A DNA stretch of 64,000 bases from an uncultured Pirellulaceae bacterium (lineage in GTDB: Bacteria > Planctomycetota > Planctomycetia > Pirellulales > Pirellulaceae): positions 1 through 64,000 of the forward strand of contig CAKZVF010000100.1 in NCBI GenBank assembly GCA_937921995.1, written 5' to 3'. Under the pieces are notes generated by a model, which was not told where the DNA came from, made no database searches, and was given only the letters and a program-made list of their open reading frames with translations. The translations under genes and the position numbers were made by a program. Positions 9,540 to 17,170 of the stretch are shown in pieces; position 1 is the stretch's first letter; each line of letters opens with the position of its first letter.

Positions 9540-9720
9540 TTGATTTATCTCCTACTGCCACCCCAGTGTTTTTTTGCTCATTTGTTCTGTTCGCTGAAGC
9601 AAATGAGATATTGGCGGAGGAAATAAAATTTCTTGAAAAAAAGAATTACGCGACCGCGCAAAACAATAGCGCAGACAAGTCAATGTTTTCCAAAAAGCCA
9701 CGGTGAAATCCGATTTCGCG

Positions 9721-10533
9721 CTAACGCACCATCGGGTTTTGACTTTGCTGAGAGAATTGGGGCTCAAACGCTTCGCCGACCCATTCTTTGGCTTGGCCTT
9801 CGAACTGATCAAAGATTTGATTCAGCCCATCGCTCAGCCGCAGACTAGGCTGCCCACCCTCGTGCACGTGTTCATGAAGCTTCCCACCGGCGGCGCGGCA
9901 GCAGTCCATCAAAACGCCGTCGCTGGCGATGAAACCGGCGATGATAATGATGTTTGCATACACTAAAAGATTTGGCCCTGATTTCTTGCCGAAGAACTTT
10001 AATGCCGTGCCAGAGCTTTTCTTAATTCGCCGATTCATCAGGTCCACCGAATACAATTCATCCAGCAGCAAATGCAGCAAAAACCCTAACACGACCGCCC
10101 AAGATTTCATCAGGCGGATTTCGTTTTCAGGCGAAAGACAGATCAGATAGGTGACCATCCCTGCCAAAATAGCCGCCGGAATGCTGTGCCACATTCCTCG
10201 ATGAACCGTGAATTTTCTGAAGAGTTCTCCACCAACAAATCGAATCAAAACGTACAGCACGCCGGAAACAAAAACCATTTGTTCAGGCGACAGTCCGATC
10301 TCTTCAAAACGCCTTAGCATCAGCATCGGCACCATCAACGACACAAAACACAACATCTCGCGTAGGGGAACGCCAAGCTTATGATCTAAATCGGGCAACA
10401 TGCCGGCCACGCTACATAGTGCCGCTGCCACACAGCTGTGACCTGCAGAAACGCCGAATTGAGTGTAAGCAACCGTGCCGTAGGCCACGCCAAGCAGAGT
10501 GCTTGCGCTGATATGCGTTTGAAAATTTGCCAT
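9721..10533 (-). CDS. Membrane-bound metal-dependent hydrolase-like protein (DUF457/YdjM type)
   Basis: A 270-residue protein resembling the COG1988/DUF457 family of inner-membrane putative metal-dependent hydrolases. Typical features are MLPDLDH near residue 47 (the PDxDH metal-site motif), HRGMWHS near 110 (the HRGxxHS motif), and LHLLLDELYS near 165 (the HxxxD motif), with several hydrophobic helices between them. The start at 10533 (MANFQTH) is chosen because the family begins here and AAGGAA lies upstream. A longer frame to 10803 adds 90 residues without family character. The C-terminal 60 residues are polar and glutamine-rich. The substrate is unknown. Confidence 0.75.
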   Translation of the reverse strand: MANFQTHISASTLLGVAYGTVAYTQFGVSAGHSCVAAALCSVAGMLPDLDHKLGVPLREMLCFVSLMVPMLMLRRFEEIGLSPEQMVFVSGVLYVLIRFVGGELFRKFTVHRGMWHSIPAAILAGMVTYLICLSPENEIRLMKSWAVVLGFLLHLLLDELYSVDLMNRRIKKSSGTALKFFGKKSGPNLLVYANIIIIAGFIASDGVLMDCCRAAGGKLHEHVHEGGQPSLRLSDGLNQIFDQFEGQAKEWVGEAFEPQFSQQSQNPMVR

Positions 10534-10914
10534 GATTCCATTCCTTGGGGCGTCGTCAATCGTGACTGACGTATTCACTATTTCAAAAATCGTTTCGTTT
10601 TGCCATAGCAATTGAAACTTCAGGGACAATACGAAGACAGGGCAGGGTGGTTCGCAAATTCTGCTAGCGGATTCCAAACTTTCTTTCGAACACCGGCTGG
10701 CGAGATCCGTAAAACCTGCAAAGAAAGAGCACGCACCAAACGCACCGGAATTGAAACTTGAATCGCAGTTGAAGCGGATTTCGGATTCCTCTCTAATCCG
10801 CATCCGTGAATCATCGAGCCGGTGACAATTTTTACTGACTCAGGTTTTAATGAATCAGATTCTACTGATTCAGATTTGCGGCGTGAGAATTTGCCTACCT
10901 ATGAAGGAGTGAGC

Positions 10915-12015
10915 ATGTCGGTTTATGACATCATAATGTTGATAATTTTTATTGGGTCTGTTTGGTTCGGATTCCGTAAAGGACTCGCCTGGCAAGTCGC
11001 CTCCGTATTGTCGATCGTGCTCAGTTACTTCGTCGCGGTCAACTTCCGCAATCCCGTCGCGGCCTTGATCTCGGCTCAAGAACCTTGGAACCAATTCGCA
11101 GCGATGTTGATCTTGTTCTTGGGAACCTCGTTGGTAGTTTGGACCGTTTTTGCTTCTTTCAGTCGCAACATTAAAAAGATGAACATGGGCGGATTCGACC
11201 GTCAGGCCGGCGCGATTTTGGGTGCCTTCAAAGGCGGAATTCTCTGCATGCTGGCGACGGTGTTTGCCGTTTCCTTATTCCAGCCAACACGCGACATGGT
11301 CCACAATTCCAAAGCCGGTCATTACGTGGTCAGCGGCATCCGCCAATTCGCGCGTTTCACGCCCAGTGAACTCGTTCCGTACCTGGAACCACACTATCAA
11401 AACTTCGACAATTCTATCGGCGCGACGCCGGAGAAAAAGCCTCTGTTTGACACTGGTAATGACAGCCAAAACTTCCAAGTGAATCAGAACACTAATTTCC
11501 AAACGTTCCCATCGAATTCAACGTCCGGCGGCGGATTCACAACAAACACGAACACAAACACAAACTTTGGACAGCAAAACGCGCCCGCCCAAACGACGGG
11601 CCAATTCCAAACGCCGTGGCAGCAACCCAACGGCGGCTTTGGGGTTAGTCGCCCAGCCACGAATCAGAATTACAACCAAAGCACACCCTACTCTCAGAAT
11701 CTCCCGAACAACCAAACTCAAACTAATAACGGGAGCTTCTACAGCACAGGATTTGGCAGACAAAACAGCGGCGTCCAAAACCAGCAGCAGCCAGTCCGCA
11801 ACAACGGTCAATTTTATCAACCGCAACAAACGCAAACCCAGCCGCTGCAAAACGGTTATGGGCAACCGCAACAACAGCGCTCAGTCACGGTGGGCGAAAA
11901 CGGTTGGCCGGAAATCAATACGAAGATTAACACCGGAGACGTACTCCAGCGCGGCGTGGAAACGACCGCCGAGATGCTCAGACGCGCCTACGAATCGAAC
12001 GTGCAACCGCGTTAG
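10915..12015 (+). CDS. CvpA family membrane protein with Gln/Asn-rich tail
   Basis: A 366-residue protein. The first ~170 residues form a CvpA-like domain with four hydrophobic helices and the typical opening SVYDIIMLII...GFRKGLAWQVA. E. coli CvpA is needed for colicin V production; in general the role is membrane-associated and poorly defined. Residues ~200-330 are low-complexity Gln, Asn, Thr and Pro-rich sequence. The start at 10915 has AAGGAG 5 nt upstream and places the CvpA domain at residue 1; an upstream start at 10822 would add a Ser/Asp-rich leader with no family match. It is convergent with the monooxygenase-like gene across the candidate dif region. Confidence 0.85.
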   Translation: MSVYDIIMLIIFIGSVWFGFRKGLAWQVASVLSIVLSYFVAVNFRNPVAALISAQEPWNQFAAMLILFLGTSLVVWTVFASFSRNIKKMNMGGFDRQAGAILGAFKGGILCMLATVFAVSLFQPTRDMVHNSKAGHYVVSGIRQFARFTPSELVPYLEPHYQNFDNSIGATPEKKPLFDTGNDSQNFQVNQNTNFQTFPSNSTSGGGFTTNTNTNTNFGQQNAPAQTTGQFQTPWQQPNGGFGVSRPATNQNYNQSTPYSQNLPNNQTQTNNGSFYSTGFGRQNSGVQNQQQPVRNNGQFYQPQQTQTQPLQNGYGQPQQQRSVTVGENGWPEINTKINTGDVLQRGVETTAEMLRRAYESNVQPR

Positions 12016-12072
12016 ATTTCTCCGCGGCAGGGGGCTTCGAGCGGCGTATTTTTTACGGTGGCTGGAAGGCGC

Positions 12073-12306
12073 AACTACGGATTTGATGTCTCGCCTTGGC
12101 TAAGCAAGGCGATGACGATTAGGGACCGGGTTATGCAACGTCACTGCGAAACCCGAATGTTGCTATTCCCAAGGGAAAACAGGGCTCTAACCGAACATAA
12201 GAAACATTATCGGACGTTCAGTAGTGGGCTTATTTGCCTTCTTTTGGCATGTATCCGGCTGATACATCCGTCCGCCGACGCATTGCTTAGCCAAGCGTGC
12301 GTAGTT
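12073..12306. repeat. Segment bounded by interrupted inverted repeats
   Basis: The outer arms are AACTACG (12073-12079) and CGTAGTT (12300-12306). The inner arms are the 13-bp CTTGGCTAAGCAA (12095-12107) and its exact reverse complement (12283-12295). The left inner arm can also fold alone (CGCCTT/AAGGCG). The right end reaches the stop codon of the next gene. The segment could be a non-autonomous element or a structured intergenic site. No other copy was seen in this window. Confidence 0.4.
12190..12217 (-). other. Candidate dif site (XerC/XerD recombination site)
   Basis: Read on the - strand, the left arm is ACGTCCGATAA, the spacer TGTTTC and the right arm TTATGTTCGGT. This has the canonical dif layout of ATAA, six bases, TTAT. 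By my own count against sequences recalled from memory, it matches 17 of 28 positions of E. coli dif (16 if the exact boundary is drawn differently) and 19 of 28 of B. subtilis dif. It lies between convergent genes and inside the interval where KOPS-like motifs reverse. The 8-base core alone could occur by chance about once in a window of this size, so the position is what gives it weight. Confidence 0.45.
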
Positions 12307-12608
12307 CAAAACTGACCCAATTCATCGGCGCGCCATCGACTGAAGCTACTGGTCTCCAGTTGCAATTCGTTTTTCAAATTTCGGAACTCGTCCATGTGCG
12401 ATTTCTGCATGTGGCTTTTGAGCGTTTCGGTGGATTCCCATTCTTCGTAGACATGCAACAGGTCGTCCTGTTGCACGTCGATCCCGAATCGAAAAGCGGC
12501 CACGCCATCGTCGTGCTGTAGCGTATTCTTTTGCAGTCGCACCAGACATTCCAAAATCTGTGCGCGATGCTCGTTGGGGATTCGAATCGTTCCAGCAATT
12601 ACAATCAT
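12306..12608 (-). CDS. Antibiotic biosynthesis monooxygenase (ABM) domain protein
   Basis: A 100-residue protein matching small ABM-fold quinol monooxygenases of the YgiN type. It begins IVIAGTIRIPNEHR, has FRFGIDVQQDD and VYEEWES in the central strands, and SHMQKSHMDEFRNL in the last helix, the region that carries the conserved His and Phe of the family. Such proteins are dimeric cofactor-free oxygenases or remain unassigned. It stands alone and is convergent with the cvpA-like gene. No strong ribosome-binding site is visible ahead of the ATG. Confidence 0.8.
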   Translation of the reverse strand: MIVIAGTIRIPNEHRAQILECLVRLQKNTLQHDDGVAAFRFGIDVQQDDLLHVYEEWESTETLKSHMQKSHMDEFRNLKNELQLETSSFSRWRADELGQF

Positions 12609-12667
12609 CTTTAACTTTCTAACTTTCTGACGTGTTGCAGCAGGCGATCCGCAATGCCGTCGGACCT

Positions 12668-12688
12668 AAAAAAAACCGCAAAGGCGGT
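12668..12688 (-). terminator. Intrinsic terminator for a leftward transcript
   Basis: Read on the - strand, the stem ACCGC-CTTT-GCGGT is followed by eight T. No recognised - strand gene lies immediately to the right, because the next gene starts at 12927 and runs rightward. It may therefore end a short transcript that starts within 12690-12926, or act as a barrier protecting the next - strand gene. Confidence 0.55.
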
Positions 12689-12763
12689 ATTCTCTATTTT
12701 GAGGCAGATAACGCTCAAGAGGGGGTGCCTGAGAGTTTTGCATCGTAGGCGGCCAGAGTATTG

Positions 12764-12871
12764 TCATAGAGCGACCGCAAGCACACGCTGAGCGTATATA
12801 TTGCGGCTCGAATCCTTGTTCGATTCGAACCTTTGTAGAATCTCTGCAATGTGTTCTTTTTTTCCGTACAT
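12764..12871 (-). other. Possible small - strand ORF or RNA ahead of the terminator
   Basis: A 35-codon frame begins MYGKKEHIAEIL and ends AQRVLAVAL, about 75 nt upstream of the terminator at 12668-12688. It has no clear ribosome-binding site and resembles no family I know. The same stretch contains a GGTTCG/CGAACC hairpin. A small RNA or small protein is possible. The only support is the downstream terminator in a region with no other gene to serve. Confidence 0.15.
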
Positions 12872-12926
12872 AGATATAGATACGATTCCCGTGTTTTGAA
12901 TTGTTTGATCGCTTACGATAGTAGGT

Positions 12927-14096
12927 ATGAATCGACTTGGAAACATTTCTCATTTGCTGATGCCGCTGCCACGTTTTGCGTTGCTGCCAATTCTCTGCAT
13001 GGTCTTTGCGGTGATGTTGACCATTGGAATCGTCGGCTGTGAGACGCAAAAACCAAAACCGCTAACTGCCGCTGAGTCTCAGTCCGCCCGCGAATCGACT
13101 TCACCGACGCTGATAAATTCTTTTGGAATTCAAACAGCGCGATTGGCGATTGAAAACCCAACAGGTCTGCCTGCGACGCTCTACCGCGTCGAGGCCAACG
13201 AGTTAATCGAAGCTAAAACACTGGATGCTCGAGAGACCCATCATTCGTTCGTCGTACCCTCGGGTATTTACTCCATCAGCGTGCATCACACCGACGATGC
13301 AAATTCGGATGAGGCCCAACCACCTATCATCGCGTTCCCAGCACCTGCGATCTCCAGCATCCTTGGTTCTGAGTCGCTCGAAATTAAAATCTCTAAGCCA
13401 CCGGAGCCTGAATCAGGTTGGTGTTGGATCCCAGCGGGCCCTGCGGTGATCGGTGACACGATCGGTGTCGGCGCCGAGAACGAACGGCCGGCGAAAATCG
13501 AATACGTGGCAGCATTCTGGCTTGCCGAAACCGAAGTCACCAACGGCCAGTACACTCAATTTCTTTCCGCTCAAAAATCAGTTGATGAAAAATGGATCGA
13601 CCTAGAAAGCATGAAGTGCCGCATTCAAAAATCGGAAGAAGGCAAATTCTCTTCAGACGCTCCTGAGTTGCCCGTTGTGATGGTGAGTTTCTATGGTGCG
13701 GAAGCCTATTGTGATTGGCTTAGCCAGAAGACAGGAGTGACTCACCGCTTGCCGGTTGAAGTTGAATGGGAAAAAGCTGCACGCGGCCCCAATTCCAACG
13801 TCTACGCTTACGGGAATATTTATCAGCAATCGCTGGCCAATCAAGAAAGTGGAAAACTTAAAGCAATTAAAAGCTATCAACCCAACGCTTACGGGCTGTA
13901 TGATATGACCGGTAACGTATTCGAATGGATGGCCAATCCAAATGATCCAAACGGAGATGCAATCTTCGACCAGAGTCTTCGAGGTGGATCTTTTGTTCTT
14001 GATGGAATGTACCTGCGGAACAGCTTTCGAATGCGGCAGTCAAAAAGCGTGATGACAGACGACATCGGATTTCGAGTTGCCAAGGCGCCGAATTAA
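12927..14096 (+). CDS. Lipoprotein with formylglycine-generating-enzyme (SUMF1) domain
   Basis: A 389-residue protein. A hydrophobic N-terminus ends in the lipobox-like GIVGC near residue 36, so export and lipid anchoring are likely. Residues ~60-160 form an unassigned domain. From WCWIPAG near 168 to the end it is a SUMF1/FGE-type domain with the signatures FWLAETEVTNGQY, RLPVEVEWEKAARG, YGLYDMTGNVFEWM and RGGSF. Most bacterial SUMF1 homologues on the cell surface are not true sulfatase activators and are often of unknown binding function; I do not see the Cys pair of active FGE near the C-terminus. It is followed after 24 nt by the deiodinase-like gene, which suggests co-transcription. Confidence 0.85.
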   Translation: MNRLGNISHLLMPLPRFALLPILCMVFAVMLTIGIVGCETQKPKPLTAAESQSARESTSPTLINSFGIQTARLAIENPTGLPATLYRVEANELIEAKTLDARETHHSFVVPSGIYSISVHHTDDANSDEAQPPIIAFPAPAISSILGSESLEIKISKPPEPESGWCWIPAGPAVIGDTIGVGAENERPAKIEYVAAFWLAETEVTNGQYTQFLSAQKSVDEKWIDLESMKCRIQKSEEGKFSSDAPELPVVMVSFYGAEAYCDWLSQKTGVTHRLPVEVEWEKAARGPNSNVYAYGNIYQQSLANQESGKLKAIKSYQPNAYGLYDMTGNVFEWMANPNDPNGDAIFDQSLRGGSFVLDGMYLRNSFRMRQSKSVMTDDIGFRVAKAPN

Positions 14097-14120
14097 AACG
14101 GCCCAGCCGAAAGAGAAAAA

Positions 14121-14795
14121 ATGAACGCCTCCCCCCTGCCCTCCTCAAGCTCAGGTGAAAAAAGTTCCATCTGGCAAGCGTTTGCCGTTTTTACTTTTTT
14201 CTTAATGCCATCGCTGACCTCCGCCGCACCTGCGCCTCAACAAATGGAACTCCGTGCAAGCGAAGAGTACGACGAAGAAACCTTCAAGAAATCGAAACCG
14301 GCCGTTGGTAGTTTAGCTCCCGACATGCAGCTGAAAACGCTTGACGGTAAAACGGTTTCGCTCGATTCTTATCGCGGCAAGAATATCGTCGTCATCAAGG
14401 CGGGTTATACGTGACCTCCCATCAGACGAAGTGCCGCCGGGTTGCGGCAATTACACAAAGAATATTCGAAGACGGGAAAAACGGAAATTCTGATCGTCTA
14501 CCAGAAGGAGCCGCATCCAGGGCAAATGGCTTTCAAAGAAATTGCTCAACCAGAAACTTTCGAAGCGCGCGTGAAACTGGCGACGAAAATGAAGAGCGAA
14601 TATGAGATGCCGATGACGGTATTGGTGGACACCATGGAGGACCAATCGCGTGCACTTTTCAGCGACCTTCCCAGCCCTGTCTTCATCATCGACGCTAAAG
14701 GCATCATCCAAAACAAGTTTCCATGGCCATATTCTGAGCAGATTAAAACGGCGGTTTCAGAAATGCTCTCCGCTGCCACAGACCAATCCGAATGA
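14121..14795 (+). CDS. Iodothyronine-deiodinase-like selenoprotein (UGA at 14412 read as Sec98)
   Basis: With the in-frame TGA at 14412-14414 read as selenocysteine, one 224-residue protein results. A signal peptide covers ~1-36 (LMPSLTSA), and a thioredoxin-fold domain starts near 62 (GSLAPDMQLKTLDGKTV). The motif GYT-U-PP places the UGA at the redox position. Downstream sequence matches the deiodinase family as I know it: VYQKEPH with His132 (deiodinases have a conserved EAH), AFKEI, and VDTMEDQS at 169-176 (deiodinases VDTMENQS), then a final strand FIIDAKG and a PW pair. A SECIS-like hairpin lies 17 nt past the UGA. Read conventionally, the gene would be a truncated 97-residue protein plus an orphan fragment from 14442. 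The likely location is the periplasm. The substrate is unknown, and iodothyronine should not be assumed. Confidence 0.85.
14432..14449 (+). promoter_or_regulatory. Bacterial SECIS-like hairpin for UGA recoding
   Basis: A 6-bp perfect stem TGCCGC/GCGGCA encloses the loop CGGGTT, which has a G in its second position. The loop starts 23 nt after the UGA. Known bacterial SECIS elements sit directly downstream of the UGA inside the coding region, with a G near the start of the apical loop, and this hairpin fits that description. Confidence 0.6.
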
Positions 14796-14854
14796 TACTT
14801 CGGGCGTTGCCCACATTGCCGCCGATTTTCAAGAGATTTTGAGAGACATTCAAA

Positions 14855-15301
14855 GTGCGAATAGAGATCATTGAACATGGCGGCCCAAAATACGAATTGA
14901 CCGTTGCCTTGCGAGATCGCGTACTGAGGCAGCCACTGGGTTTGCGATTCAGCGCTGAGCAACTTGCCTCGGAATCAACGTGCATTCACTTTACCGGATC
15001 TGTTAACGACCAAATTATTGCTTGTTGCGTCGCCGCTAAAAAACAGGAGGGCTGGTTCCAAGTCCGACAGGTCGCCGTTGATTTTGACTTCCAGCGCAGA
15101 GCTTTCGGTCGGCAACTGATGGAATTCGTTCATGGGCACATTGCATCACTCGGTGGGAAGGATGTCTTCTGCCATTCCCGGGACGTCGCCGAATCGTTCT
15201 ACGAAAAATTAGGCTATCAAGCCGTCGGCGAGTACTTTGAGGAAGTCTCGATCCACCACATCCGAATGGAAAAGAACCTTGGTCCTACCAAGGCAAACTG
15301 A
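14855..15301 (+). CDS. GNAT family N-acetyltransferase
   Basis: A 148-residue protein of the GCN5-related acetyltransferase fold. The acetyl-CoA loop region is VRQVAVDFDFQRRAFGRQLM (residues ~68-87), and CHSRDVAESFYEKLGYQAVG is the typical last helix and strand. It resembles ElaA-like members of the family. The frame starts at a GTG (14855) 59 nt after the deiodinase-like gene, with no strong ribosome-binding site, so the start is moderately certain. It is probably the last gene of the SUMF1-deiodinase-GNAT cluster and converges on the glycosyltransferase gene, with only 3 nt between them. The acceptor is unknown. Confidence 0.85.
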   Translation: MRIEIIEHGGPKYELTVALRDRVLRQPLGLRFSAEQLASESTCIHFTGSVNDQIIACCVAAKKQEGWFQVRQVAVDFDFQRRAFGRQLMEFVHGHIASLGGKDVFCHSRDVAESFYEKLGYQAVGEYFEEVSIHHIRMEKNLGPTKAN

Positions 15302-15304
15302 ACC

Positions 15305-16561
15305 TTACACAAACGATTCGGAGGATTTCAGCGCCAACGTCGAACTCTCAGCAGCCTTCAACTGTTGAATCTCAGCGATGCGATCGTGGTCATATCCAGC
15401 GTTGACGATTGATTGATCGTAAATATCCAACAACATTTGAAAGTTGTAGTCAAATGTGTATTTGGATTCGAATTCAAGCCGTGCCGCGGTTCTCATTTTC
15501 TGCCTTGCTGTTTCGTCGGACAGAACGGCTTTCACTTTTGCCATTAAATCTTCCGAGTTACCGGGCTCGAAAAAGTACCCCGTTTCACCATGCAAAACCA
15601 ATTCCTGCATGGCACCGATGCGTGACGCAACGACGGGCGTTCCGCTGGAATAAGCTTCGATAATGATGCGGCCGAATGTTTCGTAGAACACCGATGGCAC
15701 GACCACGACTTTCGCTTGCCCCATCAAGCTCAGAACTTCGGTGAATGGTTTGCGTCCCAACCATTCGATCAGAGGGTTGGCTTCGGCGGCTGCTTTAACC
15801 TCACCAGCCAAAGGTCCATCACCAATAATCTTCAGTGGAATGTTTGGATGATGTGCATTCCAAGCATCCAGCAATGCGTAGATACCTTTTTCTTCAGACA
15901 ACCTTCCGGCGAAGAGAGCAAAATCCTGATCGCCCTGCCCTACCCCGGGATCTGGATGAACACAATTTGGTTTCACCGCGATACGATCTGGATTGATGCC
16001 CAAGTTCAGAAGTTTACTTTTCGAGAATTCCGTCAGCGTGTAATACAGATGGATCTTCTTCTTCCACGTTCCAAGCATCCGGTGGGAAGCCAACATGGAA
16101 GAAACGGCAAAGCTACCGGCGCGACTGCCTCGGTAACATTTGTGTTGAATCGCAGGCCACGCGAATTTCTTCTTCAGGCATTTCTCGCAAACCTTGCTGT
16201 CACGACACAAAAACGCATCGGGGCAAAGGAGACGAAAATTGTGCAACGCCTGAACAACCGGCGTGCTTTCAACCTCAGCGGCATAATAAACCGATGGCGA
16301 TATTAGAGGAAATGTATTGGTGCAATGCAAAACGTCAGGCTTATGCTCACGAAGCAGCCCGCGCATCTCGCGATAGCTCTTACGGTTCCATGCTGTACTT
16401 AGGGCTACCGCTAACTGGTTGCTTCGATCAATCGAATCATTGTTGCGAATGTAGGGAATAACTGTGTGGCCGTTGCTCTCTAACTGCGCAATTTCATCCT
16501 CGAAGCACTGATCCTCGCCCCCGCGAACCTTGTAGTAGTTGTGACAGACCAGAATTTTCAA
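15305..16561 (-). CDS. Glycosyltransferase family 4
   Basis: A 418-residue GT-B fold glycosyltransferase. The N-terminal domain has the opening NYYKVRGGEDQCF. A four-cysteine cluster (near residues 113-145, within CPDAFLCRD...CEKC) is typical of one GT4 subgroup. The C-terminal nucleotide-sugar site contains FAGRLSEEKG and the E-x7-E motif YETFGRIIIEAYSSGTPVV near 290. It probably adds a sugar in surface polysaccharide or lipopolysaccharide synthesis at the inner face of the membrane. The start is a TTG with GGAG about 7 nt upstream. It diverges from the second glycosyltransferase across 600 bp. Confidence 0.92.
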   Translation of the reverse strand: MKILVCHNYYKVRGGEDQCFEDEIAQLESNGHTVIPYIRNNDSIDRSNQLAVALSTAWNRKSYREMRGLLREHKPDVLHCTNTFPLISPSVYYAAEVESTPVVQALHNFRLLCPDAFLCRDSKVCEKCLKKKFAWPAIQHKCYRGSRAGSFAVSSMLASHRMLGTWKKKIHLYYTLTEFSKSKLLNLGINPDRIAVKPNCVHPDPGVGQGDQDFALFAGRLSEEKGIYALLDAWNAHHPNIPLKIIGDGPLAGEVKAAAEANPLIEWLGRKPFTEVLSLMGQAKVVVVPSVFYETFGRIIIEAYSSGTPVVASRIGAMQELVLHGETGYFFEPGNSEDLMAKVKAVLSDETARQKMRTAARLEFESKYTFDYNFQMLLDIYDQSIVNAGYDHDRIAEIQQLKAAESSTLALKSSESFV

Positions 16562-17170
16562 TCTGATCTCCTATTGAAAGCGGCAATCGAATTTTTGCGT
16601 AGTTGAGCTAAATGCATCGCGTGAACTGCATCCATCGCGCGCAGTGCTGCCCGGTTAATTCCAAACATCTGAAGTAGTCTGATTGCTGAGCCTACCTAGA
16701 CAAGCCGTCCTCTGGATACTTCCTCTGGATACTTAAATGAAACTGCCGCTATCTTATTCGGCAAAGTCCATTTATGCCGAACTTATCGGAAAATTCGCTG
16801 GATCTCAGTTGAAATCCACCTTCTCACGGCGAAATGGTATTCAATTTCACCTTTAGCACTGCTGACGGTTTGGTTTTGCCGGTGGCCAGCAGCAAAGCCC
16901 GAAAAACCGTACCTATTCTCCAGTCTGGCACAGCATCACCCCCCGTTTCCACATTGAATCAAGGTCGTTTTCAAGCATACTCATTCGGGTTGGCAAAGAA
17001 TCCAGGCGGGTTGGCAAAGGCTTCAGTCAGGTTGTCAAAGGTTACAATCAATCGCCGGTTGGTGTGCCCAAAGATTTGACTCTTGGAAACATTAACGAAC
17101 TCTCTCTCTTTTGTTTTGACCTCTGCCTCTTCTTTCAGTTTCTCGCGCGTCCATAATTTAACTTAAGTCG
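16562..17170. other. Divergent intergenic region between two glycosyltransferase genes
   Basis: This 609-bp region must hold promoters for both flanking genes. I see no convincing gene; one + frame (16834-17079, 81 codons) lacks a ribosome-binding site and family character. Its one distinct feature is a set of three tandem 21-bp repeats near 17.0 kb. Confidence 0.5.
16986..17048 (+). repeat. Three 21-bp tandem repeats
   Basis: Units start at 16986, 17007 and 17028. The first 13 bases are CGGGTTGGCAAAG in units 1 and 2 and CAGGTTGTCAAAG in unit 3, and the remaining 8 differ. A period of 21 bp is two helical turns, so a protein could bind all units on one face. They lie 123-185 bp ahead of the glycosyltransferase gene at 17171. 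Confidence 0.5.

Larger units (their letters stand above)
10640..14141. other. Interval in which the GGGNAGGG polar motif changes strand
   Basis: All GGGNAGGG octamers left of here read on the + strand (4438, 6633, 8898, 8903, 10640). All those to the right read on the - strand, starting at 14134 and continuing at 15933, 15938, 17588, 21081, 21086, 24233, 30111, 34277, 34282, 35407, 40132, 40137 and 62458. The orientation does not follow gene direction. In E. coli this octamer (KOPS) directs FtsK toward dif, so this interval is where a terminus would be expected. Counts were made by eye. Confidence 0.55.

Noticed and set aside
12800-12840. tRNA T-arm-like sequence around TTCGAATCC and GTTCGATTCGAAC
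   Set aside because: No acceptor, D or anticodon stems can be built around it; it is a simple palindrome.
14412-14442. The deiodinase-like gene as a pseudogene with a nonsense mutation
   Set aside because: The frame stays open on both sides with strong family conservation, the stop is exactly at the redox residue, and a SECIS-like hairpin follows. Decay would not favour that position.
16834-17079. 81-codon + frame in the glycosyltransferase intergenic region
   Set aside because: No ribosome-binding site and no family features, and it includes the 21-bp repeats, whose period of seven codons keeps the frame open.
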